From positions 863,194 through 887,617 of the forward strand of contig NW_003151254.1 of NCBI RefSeq assembly GCF_000003605.2: DNA of 24,424 nt, in the 5' to 3' direction. Under the pieces are notes generated by a model. The model searched no databases. It was not told the DNA's origin and saw only the letters and a list, made by a program, of their open reading frames with translations. This document shows, in pieces, positions 1 through 10,772 of the stretch. The translations under genes were made by a program, and so were the position numbers. Numbering within the stretch: position 1 is the stretch's first letter; each line of letters starts with the position of its first letter. This stretch comes from Saccoglossus kowalevskii (taxonomy: Eukaryota; Hemichordata; Enteropneusta; Harrimaniidae).

Positions 1-2186
1 GTGATATAGTCATATGATCAACCTGGGAGACGAAATGAACAAACCGTATCTAAGCCTCTTTCAAAATGGCTGCATGCCATCAATATTGTATATATTTAAG
101 TCTCACTGAAAATATATCAAGGTGTATATATAATACAATCGGGTCGTAGATTAAAACACAATATCAATTGCAGAAACACTCAGCTGCACTAACTTGAATC
201 TTGGAACCTATTTGTATATAAATTTGGTTTCCTCCAAACGTTAAGTTCGCAAAAGGTTGTCATGGTTACAGCTAGTTTATCATACAAAATGACTCATCAT
301 GCTGAGGCAGTGTTCACCTGTATGGAGAGAACTCAATAAATCTTGTATGAACTTATCGTAAAATTTGAACTGAGCTTGTTCTGCGATTAAATATTGAGCG
401 GAAATGTGCCACGCCCCTTGATCCGAAGAACACACTAAATCATGCAGTCGTAAACAGCAAATGCCATAAATTATCGTGAAATCGATTATAATTTTGCCAA
501 AAATACAAGGCCTCCCTACATAATAAAGTGCTTGCATATTGACACTGAACTATAAACTCACTTTTGCAATGGTCTGACCAGAAAAAGAGCAAGATGTTAC
601 GGCAAATTTGCATAACAATAAATTATGGTAATTGCCTCTAGTTTATTCATTATTATGATTGAAATGCCATTTCTCCAACATTTTATGTGTTAGATTTCAC
701 ATAAAAGTCAAACAGCAAATATATACATCCTCATGATTTACTTGCAATCCAGTGGGATTGTGAAACAGTTGAAAAAGCCACAGTGTTTCACATCTGTCAA
801 ACAGTTGCCCCTGAATCTACATAATCACTCGATATAATCACACCCTAGGTACAGCCATTCATCTTCTATGCCAGACACGCCTAATGCTTTGTCCAAGTAA
901 ACGAAAACGATCTCAAGATAGATACGATCTTCATATTCTGCTTCTTATCAGTTATTTCAACACGAAAGGAAACAAACAAAAGGAAACCACATGCCCACCC
1001 AATCCTATACATCAACAATCCAATATCCCAGTTTAAATATTTTTTTTTACTTGACTGAAGCATGTCAATGACACTGACAAAATTCCATCACATTGACTTT
1101 TTAAAACAAGATCCAACTGTGACATGTGTATTCACTCTACCCGTTTTTTTTTTCACTCTTTTTCACAAGTTGAATTTGAATTTTCCATTTGAGCTGCTCC
1201 ATCTATTCAATTTTGGGGCCTTGATAAAGACGATCTAATTGTATTTTCTTCAATACTCTGCCCTAATAATAGAGTAGAAAGAAAACTTGACGATTTCATT
1301 AGAATGGCCTTTAGGCTAATAAGAAGGGTTGAATGTGTGTGAGATGATGTACATCCATCTTGTCGCTAAGACTGATGAGAAGTGCCTACCTTAATCTTTG
1401 TTACTAATAAGGAGGTGTGTGCACTATTCAAATTGACATTGTTGTACAAGGCAACTGAACTCAATTAATTTACATAAATGACAAAAAATACAATCTGACC
1501 TACATCAGTCAACCTGTGCTCGCAAAAACAGCAAATTTGTTTCGTCTCGTAAATATAAATTTGTTTCAAATGATGAACCACATCAAGCCCATCAAATCAA
1601 CTACAGGTAACAAAATACATTTTTTAAAAATAGTTTCTTTCAAGTTTGAAGACAGAAGATCACATGACCTTAAAAGATTTAGCTTTTTCATGGTTTGGGT
1701 TGACCTATGACCTTACAAGAGTTGAAGTAACACAAAGGTGAAGTGAAGAGGCTTGCATGAGAGGTTTGCTTCCGGCCCATTCAGGGGCAGGACCATTCAG
1801 AAGTACGTTAATACCACACAGAGACTCAAACATGTTGACAGAATCACAATGAATGGCCCGATAAATGATTGATTTGTTTTAATGTTCCACTATCTCGCAG
1901 AAATTCAGTCAAGTGGAACTGTTGAAATTATAATTATTGGTTTTATGCTGGAATAAACAGGGTCAAACTGTGTCATTTCAACTCACATATCTGTAGTGCT
2001 GGATAATTTATTAAAGTTGCAGGGTCATCTTTTCAACTATGATCAACTGACATATTTACTAAGTGTCAAAGTATGAAATCAGTGGTCTTGAAAATAAGGT
2101 CACATCTTGAGAACAACATGACTGGTGAAGAGTTTCATCTTGTTAACAACACCACAGGTGAACAACAAATCTAGAAGACATTAGCG

Positions 2187-2849
2187 GTGTTCTCACTAGA
2201 CGAAATAAGCCGTTGTCAAAACACCTTTTATTTGAGAACATTGTTAAAATGTGTGTGTGAACAGAATACGTCGTTGTGGTGTCAGCGTTTTTGACATCGT
2301 CATGAAATGGGTGGACCAGATCCTAAACACCATCACACCAGCTCTTGCACAACGCAATGTGCCATGTGAACACAATACGACGGCTAAACCCCCTCTATTG
2401 CCAACTTATTTATGTTTGTCATTACACAAGATGGCGTCAAAGGTTACAGGTTGAATGTCTAACTGGTCAGACGAAGAAACGAGATTACTGATATCTGTAT
2501 GGAGAGAATTGAATATTCAAAGAATGATGGATGGAACGTCTAGGGATGCTAGAGTATATGTTGTGATTGCAGAGAAAGTGGCTGAAAAGGGGTTGGACAA
2601 GACGTCAATACATTGTCAATGGGATAAAGTACAGAGAAGTGACTAAGCACAACAGAAGCGGTAGAGATCTGAAAACTATACCATTTTGGGATAAACAACA
2701 CAAAATATTAGGTTGAAGGCCAGCATTCAATCCTCAAACACCAGTGTTTTTACTCAGTGAGAACGCGAGCAGACAATTCAGCAGATTATCTAATATTTGC
2801 ACACAAAAAACAGTGTTAACACCAGCGTTTTTTTGATGTGTGAGAACAT
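2187..2849 (+). mobile_element. Decayed DNA-transposon-like insertion (possible PIF/Harbinger relative)
   Basis: A roughly 660 bp block that breaks the minisatellite. It begins GTGTTCTCAC and ends GTGAGAACAT, imperfect inverted termini whose similarity extends with mismatches for about 35 bp (both arms contain a CAAA/GAAA-rich core and AACAC). A second partial copy of the terminal motif (AGTGAGAAC) lies at 2756-2764. It contains a broken Myb/SANT-like gene, which in PIF/Harbinger elements accompanies the transposase. No transposase is present and no clear 3 bp target duplication was found, so class assignment is tentative. Confidence 0.4.
2455..2790 (+). pseudogene. Broken Myb/SANT-like DNA-binding domain gene
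   Basis: From the ATG at 2455 the frame reads MSNWSDEETRLLISVWREL, then DARVYVVIAEKVAEKG and KTSIHCQWDK. This is the three-helix Myb/SANT-like pattern with spaced tryptophans (W4, W16) and the T-x(3)-QC-like signature before helix 3, here with CQW. At about 2626 the similarity shifts to the +1 frame, which continues KYREVTKHNRSGRDLKTIPF and WDKQHKILG to a TGA at 2714-2716. After the stop RPAFNP continues the usual ending of such domains. About four residues appear lost at the shift. One frameshift plus an in-frame stop make it a pseudogene. Similar domains occur in PIF/Harbinger elements and in host MSANTD-type genes derived from them; which source applies here is inference. Confidence 0.65.
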
Positions 2850-3010
2850 AGATAATGTGGCTGTTAAACAGTCACATCTTGTGAACAACACAACTGTTGA
2901 ACAGTTCCATACTGTGAACAATATGAATGGTGAAGTGATTTTAAGAACAACACAACTGGTGAACAACAAATGTAGCGGGTAACATGACAATTGAACAAGT
3001 CGCATCTTTT

Positions 3011-3300
3011 GAACACAATTGGTGAATAATTACACCATATTGGACATTTTTTGTGAACAGTCACATCTTCTGAACAATGCAACAGATCAACAGCAATGTC
3101 TAGTAGACAACACAACTTGAACAGCCGTATTTTGTGAACACAATTGGTGAATAATTACACCATATTGGACATTTTTTGTGAACAGTCGCATCTTCTGAAC
3201 AATGCAACAGATCAACAGCAATGTCGAGTAGACAACACAACTTGAACAGCCGTATTTTGAGAACACAATTGGTGAATAATTACATCATATGAATAATGCT
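3011..3300. repeat. 125 bp higher-order tandem repeat in the minisatellite
   Basis: The string GAACACAATTGGTGAATAAT starts at 3011, 3136 and 3261, an exact spacing of 125 bp each time. Copies 3011-3135 and 3136-3260 differ at only a few positions, and a third, partial copy follows. A more diverged relative of the second half of the unit (ACAACACGACTTGAACAGCC) appears again near 3448. The near identity implies recent amplification within an otherwise degenerate array. Confidence 0.85.
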
Positions 3301-5536
3301 ATTGGTGAACAACACCATCTATTGGACATGTCTGGTGAACAGTCACATCTTGTGAACAATGCAACGAGTGAACAGCCTGTGGATGTGACTGGTGATGAGC
3401 TTCATGTTATGAACAATGCAACAGATAAACGGCAACGTCTCGTAGACAACACGACTTGAACAGCCGTATCTTGTGAATAACACACCTCATGAACAGCAAA
3501 AACTGTAGGACAATGAAAAACATGCCTGGTGAACAATCACATTTGACTGATGAATATCCAAATCTCGAGAACACCACAACTGTTGTCATACTGAACAGGA
3601 CCGTTCATTCCAAGACAGACAGATAGATAGACTAGCTAAATGGGTAATAAATTGGTACTGGGTCAAACTTTATGGTCACCATAAAATCCCAGTTAATGAC
3701 ACAACAAACTATGAATAAAAACATTTAATGTTTGTGTGACTAGCAGCTCTAAGCATTCACCCTCCTTAAATCAACCTTTATGGGGGGGGGGGACATAAAC
3801 TACAATTTAAAGTCTATCATTCACAATAGCAACACTGTATCAAACTTGTTGTATAATCTATCTGTGTACTTGCACACAGCTGCATTTTTGCAATTTATCT
3901 TAATTTAATGCTTGTAGGTGCAATAATGTTTTTTTTTTTACATTTCAAAATAATATTAATTGGTTATAAAAAAGCAAATCAAAACAAGTTATTGAATGCC
4001 AAAATCACACTGACTTGTCAATTGCATTTTTAATTTTTTGGGGGAGTAGAGGCAATGGGCAAGTCGTGAAGGAAAAACTTGCCATTTCAATTTTGCCTCA
4101 TCACATGACCTGGTGGGTTGTATTTTGATAGCAAAAATTCAGCTAACACTCCAAATGGAAAGTATTATCAGGGGATATGGTTCTCTTTCTACTGCTCATA
4201 CCAATGTGTTTATTTACTCAGAAACAAATTAAAACATCTTAGGGAGTCATCAAGATCTTCTACTGTTGGCAGGCGGCTGTCTTTACAGTATCACTCAAAA
4301 AGAAATATCTAATAATGCTAACTTCCTGAACAGACAAAGCAAACAAGATGACCTAATAATGTGATCGACCCAGACAATTACTTTATAGAAAACTCAGCAG
4401 AGAGAAAAATAATGAACACATCTGTTTATCCAGCAAAGTGCTGAAATGTTGAAAAGACCAGGATTTCCGGTGCTGATCAACCATCTTGGAATCACTCGCC
4501 ACAAAAATTCTAGTATTCAACACTTTGGGTAGTTTTCCACCCATGATTCCTCCAGCAACAAACTGAGAAAGGAAATGCTGGAATTAAAGGAACTGTCCAA
4601 GACAGACTGGCAACATTCCTGCCACATTATTTCACTGTTGACTCACCAGTTTCTGGTATCAATACAGTGTTGCAAAGACACAAACATGCGATAAAGCCAA
4701 CTAAACATGCCAACAATTCAGGATATGCTGTAAATGTTCAACATAGAAACCATCTAGAAAGCCTGTACCACCAATAACTTTACAACACATCCATGTTGTC
4801 ATTCAAAATTTGACGTTTTTTGCAATCAGAATACGCACAAGATCAAACTAAAAGCCACAGACTTGGAGCAATCAACCGCATCTTAAATAATGGAAAGGTC
4901 AAAAAAGTGCCTATCAACCGATGATTGCATGCTTGCCTGGAGTACATACTCGCTAATGACTTGAACGGATATGGCTCAAGTAATGTTTATAACTCACATT
5001 TTCATGAGGCTTCTTGGCACTCTTAAATGCACCATCTACTTCCCCCAACACTGACCTCACATATTTAGGGGACCATAATCAGGTCTGGCACTTTTCAAAA
5101 TAAACTGTTCCCTCTTTTCAATGTTTGTATAACTGTGGTCAACAATTAATCATCAATTTATCATGGAATGACACTAAAAACATCAAAGGCTGCACCGCCA
5201 CAGATTGATTCCTCTGGAGGCGTAGTCTGTGCCCTTTTGAAAATACAGCCTATTTTATTATACAGCCAGAAATACATATTTCTGCTACACTGTGTATAAA
5301 TATCACAATCAATTGCATATGGTATTTTTTCAAGCATGCGCTCTACTTGGGTCAAATATCCAGTAAATTTAGGATGCACATAATGAATGCGCTATTTTGG
5401 TGGCAGTCAGCATAATATGAATAAACTCCCAATTACTTTATGCTCTACACATACAATACAAATCTTTTATTTAGCAAACAGTTCTACTGGTAACTGCATC
5501 TTATTGGTCAGTTTGAGAGAGTCACTATTAAAGCTA

Positions 5537-5699
5537 CTGTAAAATACTTTATTTTAGCTGGAATCAATTTTTGCTGAAAAGACTTTTGGGGTGTTTTATA
5601 TATGGAATTTATTTTCACTGATTTTTCACAAGTTGATGGTAAAATATAGAAGAAAAAGGTATATTCACTGAATTTTATTTTCACTGAAGTATTTTACAG
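5537..5699. mobile_element. MITE, 163 bp, TA target site, Tc1/mariner-like termini
   Basis: Perfect 13 bp terminal inverted repeats, CTGTAAAATACTT (5537-5549) and AAGTATTTTACAG (5687-5699), are flanked by TA at 5535-5536 and 5700-5701, the duplication expected of Tc1/mariner-type insertion. The interior has no coding capacity and is built of related A/T-rich strings such as TTATTTTCACTGA. Intact termini suggest a fairly young or conserved copy. Confidence 0.85.
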
Positions 5700-8600
5700 T
5701 ACCTAAATATTACAATACTTAAATTTCTAAAGAAAAATGTTAGATCTCCACTTTCAGCAAAAGACTTGTTCAGCGAATAAATATTTTTTTTAAATTTTAA
5801 AGATTTTTTTTTCTGCTGTGAAGAGTAGTCAGAATATCTCTGCATCATATACTTTAACTTTCAAAAACGAGAAATTTTTAGCGTAAAAATATTGTTCATA
5901 TTTATAAACCAAAAGGGATGTGACAGGGGTGCAATGAACTATGGAAAACTCCCACACTGACCCACTTTTTAATTGACAAGAGATGGCGAGACAGCCCGGG
6001 GAACGAATAAAACAGCTCTGATCACACAGTACCAGCTGATACCGCAAGGTAAAGGAGAACCACTAACAGAAACCCATGCCTTGAATATGAGAGATTTTAG
6101 ACAGATTATTTTACTGACATTCAAGCATGGAAGCCACGGATATGACTACCAAATCAACACTGGTGAAATATTTCAACTCTTATGTATTCAGTTTGGTGAC
6201 AAAAAGACTGGTAGACTTCAATCACTTACACAGTTATGGCAAGTGGATAGAGTTACATTGGTGGTAATAGTGAATGGGTGGGCACTGTACCAACATTCAG
6301 TTTTAGATTCCAACTTGTATGTTCCAGTCAAAGGAATGTAAACAACAAACACTATTATCTTCAAGCTATTCTACCCTTTCTAAACAACTAGAGTAGTGAA
6401 TTTGAATTCTTGAATGCCATCAACATGGGGGGGGGGACTACCGAGGTTCCAAAGAAAGGAACGCTGAACCTGAGATACGTTAACATTAAACTTTGCTAAA
6501 ACTACGAAACAGTAGCATATTCAAAGATAATCTGTGTAAAATTCAAACATCATTCAAAAATAATTTTCATCATACTTAAATTGGAAGAACAGTAACAAAA
6601 TCTTACTTATCAATGGTAATAAGAATACTAGTAATTGTTTTTCAAGAATGCAAATTAATACCATACAAATGGAAAATTAACGGAGTACTTTTTGAATGAT
6701 TAAGTAAAAACAAATAGAAACAGAACATTTTCCATGACTTTATGCAGCATGGATGGGGTTAGCAAGAATGTTACACATGTGGCACAGTGAACGGTGACAC
6801 CTTTCAGAGCTTTGCAGACAGTTGCGTGAAACTGCAATAAAAAATAACGATGCAACATCCAAGTTACCTCCAAGAGGGACAAAAAACTTTTGCTTCTCCA
6901 AAAATAATTTCGATGCAATCAGAAATTCAAAATTATGCTAATGATAGTTTCTGGCGAGCTTGTGTCATACACATGAAATTATGACACCGGGTCAAACATT
7001 CATCCAATCAAAGATGTAAATTCACCAGGTCATTCATGCAATTAATCTAACGGTACATTTGCAATGAACTTAAGATTGACTTTTCAACAACAACATGATA
7101 TTGAAAAAACAAGTATTAGCTTTTGATGCATGAATCATTACAGAGCACATCAATATATTTGATTATCAATTCCACGAAACACAAAATTATATATTTTCCA
7201 TGGCAACAAGCATACATTTTATGATCAGATAATTGCGAAACCATCTAATGATTGCATCATCAATATTTATTAATTCAGCGGCATCAGCGGCAGATAGGTG
7301 GTATCCAACGATCAGACACGTCCACCATAATGGAGCCTCTGTCTGAATATATGTTGACAGCCATTTTGTTACTAAAAGCTTGTGAATCAATTTAAAAAGT
7401 CTGAGGGGAATACCAAACTGTCAAAATTGTTAATGTCAGAACTGCGGTTATTTCTATTGAGATATGGAGTCAAAATGTTTTTGTTTTGTTTTTTTCATGA
7501 AGAGCAGACAACCAGCTTATCAGATAACAACATATCATCCTTTGATCCCATTCTTATACTTTAATCAGATTTAATCCAAAAAACTCAATTTTAATTTGAA
7601 AGTGCGAGGATGATCAGACCCTGAAACAAGTTGTCAATTTTGGCAGATATTGCCAAAAATAAATAAATTATCAAGGTTTTATATTAAAGTCGTCAAACGT
7701 TGTCACAGAGTTTGATAGACCTACATTACATGTCAAGGTTTAACACGTAAAAAAAGCTCTTTGGGAATATATTGGCCAGGAATTACTGACACATACCCAT
7801 CAAAAGGTGATTCCAATGTTACTATGGACACCGGTACATGCAATAAGTTGTATTTGATTATTATTAAATGTTAGAAGGGCAGATAGGAAGAGCACACTGG
7901 AGCATGCCTTGAAATTTCGCTAACAAGTAGATAACCATTAATTTTTTAATACCTCTTTTGGATATTAATACAATACAAATATTATTAAGAAGCATCCTGA
8001 GACTACAGCCATGATTATGGAGCATCTGGGAGGCAAGTAAGTTTGCTCTTTTTTATCTTATTTCCTCATCTACATCAAATATCGCTTTGTGCACTGGATA
8101 GCAACAAATTGGCATGCTACTGATAGTCACACTATTAACATGATTTTATTGTGTCAATGGGAAACATAGTTACAATACAGCAATGGAGTTGTCAGAGCTT
8201 TTATTAGTCGTACTATACTCAATAAAATGCTTCAGTGTTCAGAATTACAAAGCTTCGTTTGTTGAATAAAATATTAAAAACATATTCAGGTCGCTTGTAC
8301 CTCGAATTAGGAGTAGTATACGAAAAAAAATCGATAAAACGCATCTGTTTTGCATTGAAATTATACAGAAATTTGATTTGAAATTTTAACGAAAATATAA
8401 CTATGTTGGGAATGCCACTTTCCATGTTGATAAGTGTTGCTTCTTAAGTATTGTCTTTAATACAGTAAAACATAAATGCAAACAAATAAGAGAAAAATAA
8501 CAAGTTTAATTTTAAGAAAAATATTTCTACTTAAAAAAAGAAACCTCAATTTATTCACATCTGTCTGTAATGCATTCCAGCCAAAACAATCAAATTATAT

Positions 8601-10613
8601 ACATTTCAATTTGTACCATAGGGAATGAAAATAGAAATATTCTATCCCAGCAGGCCATTGGCTTTCTGAAATGAAGGGGAACAGCTGTGTCATCTTAAGT
8701 TCACTATCATAACAACTCAAGGTGAACTCACTGAAATGGAATCTTTCTTTTTAAAGTTTTAGGAAAGGATTTATAGAAGTGAGAAGTGAGTCACACTACA
8801 ACAAAAAGACAACCAACCAATGCTTGATCCTCTTTTAATACTGACTGAATGATTGTTTTTGAAAAGGGCAAAAATAGGAAAATTGGATCGATGGGAACAT
8901 TTGTCATGCATAGTTTAAAAAATTAAGTAGAATTTTTAACCATGACATCAGACAAAAGGAATGCGACACAGGAGAAAAAAGTAAGAATATTTCAGTTATT
9001 GTCTTTGATATTATAATCACACAAACAAAAGCAAAGGAACCAATGAACCAAGCTGTTTTGAGGAATTTTTTTCTGTCTCAATTTGATATTGAGGCCCCAA
9101 GTTGCCTAAGTGCACCGACAAAGGGCTATAGTAGAAAGAAGAGGGAAGGGTCAACAGCTTACGGTTGGAAATAAAGATAATGCATCTGAAGAGACGAATC
9201 ATTTTGCCGAAGCTTTTCAGTGTGCGGCAAGGCAGCACAAATTGAGACACATTTGGCTAATGACTACTGCTATCATGTGGGAGGGAGGGAGAGGTTCAGC
9301 CAGCATGTATACTCAATCAAATTATGTAACACAGAACCAGTGTTATTTTAATAATCCAGTACTGTTTGCCAGTATGCACATTTCACTTATCAAAATATAC
9401 AACATTTTTATCCCGACTAAAAACAGGATTAAGCACTATCCAAAATATACAACAGGTTCAGAATGCGAGTGATTGCCTTGATATGCCAGAGTCAGCTGTC
9501 TATCTAGGATTTTAGCAGCATTCCTGTATTCAGCACTGAGCATGTGACAATGAACTGTGGTAAACATCACCTAGCAACAACATATGGTTACCTTAAGCTT
9601 GGTAAATGGGTTTCTCTAGCAACGGTATTACGAAATAATGCAACCATCTTGATTCACACAGTATTGAATGCTGGAGAACAGGCGAAGAAAACACAAAAGA
9701 AGTCGCATATTGTTCCAAGCATAGCAGGATTTGAGAGAGGCGGTTTTAAATGAGGTAACGCCATTGACACAGCAGCGAAGTAGGTTACCGAAGTACGATA
9801 CTTGCATTAAAACTGACACTGGACGAGCAGGTGTGATTTTAGTAGTTACCATAAATCACATATGGATCCACACAATAGTGCTATTTTCAGAACAATGGGG
9901 CTTCTCAACAACGCTTTCTTGTATCTTTTAAACAAAATCACCAATGAAGACAGATTGCATTCCTCAATCACATTTGATCCGTTAATATCAACAACAAAAA
10001 TACGAGCCGCTTCAAGATAATGAGTTATATATTTAAGCTGCTTTGACACATTTAAAATTGATTTTAATATATGCAAATATAAGTGATTCCTAATGCATTG
10101 ATTTAGAAAGAAAACTAGATCTGTCAGGGAGGGGAGATCTCGGTCATCACAGTGCCAAGAAAGAAGGGCATTATGGAAAGTCAAGCTTAATTGACTGATG
10201 CCATTTCTTTTAAAGGTCATGGGTCATATCAAACATAAACATCTGCTAACTCTAAGTATGGGGTTAACTAAGTAACAGCAGGAATAGTTCTTTCTTCAAG
10301 GATCGCCAAATCTCTGATGCATTCAAATGCAAATATCAATTCTAATCCCCGACCCATGTTGGAACACATCCCAATACAAATCATCCAAATAAAAGGAATT
10401 CTATTGTAGAGTAGGAAACAAAACCAAGTTTTTTAAAAGCTTCTCGGTGGACACAGCAATATTATAAAGAATTCTCCATGTCCTTCCTTCCTTCCTTTCT
10501 TTTCTAATCTGCCTTGCAGGACGTATCAACACGTGCCTATCCCATCCCACCAACACAGGACGTCCGCACATAATTTATTAATAAGATCTAATTTGACAAT
10601 TGTCACCACCTAC

Positions 10614-10772
10614 CGTCAAACTTCCGATGTCTTGATTTAAAGGTTTCCCTCAAAAAATGACTTGATTGGTAGATAGTATCTTCAAATTCCTGTCTGCTGA
10701 CTTCGGCCAGTTGCCGTTCCATTTCTTCTGTACAGCAAGTAAACCCTTGGGGGCATATCTTTAAATGTTCAC
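10614..10772 (-). CDS. Glypican, coding exon 2 (CPQG-x-TCC cysteine block)
   Basis: Second coding exon of the glypican that starts at 17437. It opens after the acceptor TTTTTGCAG with GT, completing the Gly codon left by exon 1, and encodes about residues 57-109: [20 protein letters not shown], then an acidic/basic helical stretch containing [12 protein letters not shown] and SRHRKFD. The cysteines at about 63, 69 and 70 belong to the conserved set that forms disulfides in the glypican N-lobe. The EF-x(7)-SHF and SRH-x-KFD patterns match the GPC4/GPC6 and Dally-like branch better than GPC3/GPC5. The exon is 159 nt, phase 1 at both ends, and stops at the donor GACG|GTAGGT; translation past it meets a TGA within four codons. 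In GPC4/6 the next exon begins EFF after KFD, so one base of a Glu or Asp codon is expected here. No further glypican exon was found at lower coordinates. Heparan sulfate attachment sites and the GPI signal would lie beyond the window. Confidence 0.92.

Larger units (their letters stand above)
2060..3600. repeat. Degenerate GTGAACA minisatellite
   Basis: Repeated imperfect units of about 15-17 bp built on GTGAACA-x-CACAACTG and GTGAACAGTCACATCTT recur from about 2090 to 2180 and from about 2850 to 3600. Because pairs of units are near multiples of three bases, the array translates into quasi-periodic VNN-containing peptides; these are shadows of the repeat rather than genes. The array is interrupted by the insertion at 2187-2849. 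Confidence 0.7.
1..10613 (-). other. Glypican intron 2, 3'-truncated by the window edge (at least 10.6 kb)
   Basis: Starts at donor GTAGGT after exon 2 and continues to the left edge. No exon matching the next glypican segment (expected to begin EFF and to carry many cysteines) was seen on the minus strand. Contents beyond noise are the minisatellite (about 2060-3600), the inserted decayed element (2187-2849), a MITE (5537-5699), G-runs at 3782-3792 and 6427-6436, and short microsatellites at about 3613-3634 (GACA/GATA) and 10481-10497 (TTCC). The remaining stretches, 1-2060, 3640-5530 and 5705-10480, show nothing recognisable. Confidence 0.8.

Noticed and set aside
2797-3115. Overlapping open frames on both strands with repeated VNN or CCS peptides
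   Set aside because: They are translations of the minisatellite; the periodicity of the DNA explains them.
5973-6341. 122-codon plus-strand open frame in glypican intron 2
   Set aside because: It starts with TTG, resembles no family I recognise, and frames of 116-124 codons occur several times elsewhere in the introns by chance.
7637-7659. TTGGC/GCCAA inverted repeat resembling a nuclear factor I site
   Set aside because: The spacer is seven bases whereas NFI dimers require five, so it is left as a chance hairpin.
8008-8042. Possible micro-exon with ATG and GTAAGT donor
   Set aside because: Only nine codons, no related sequence, and on the opposite strand to the gene containing it.
9846-10220. 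124-codon minus-strand open frame close to glypican exon 2
   Set aside because: No glypican cysteine pattern, no recognised domain, no acceptor leading into it; treated as chance.
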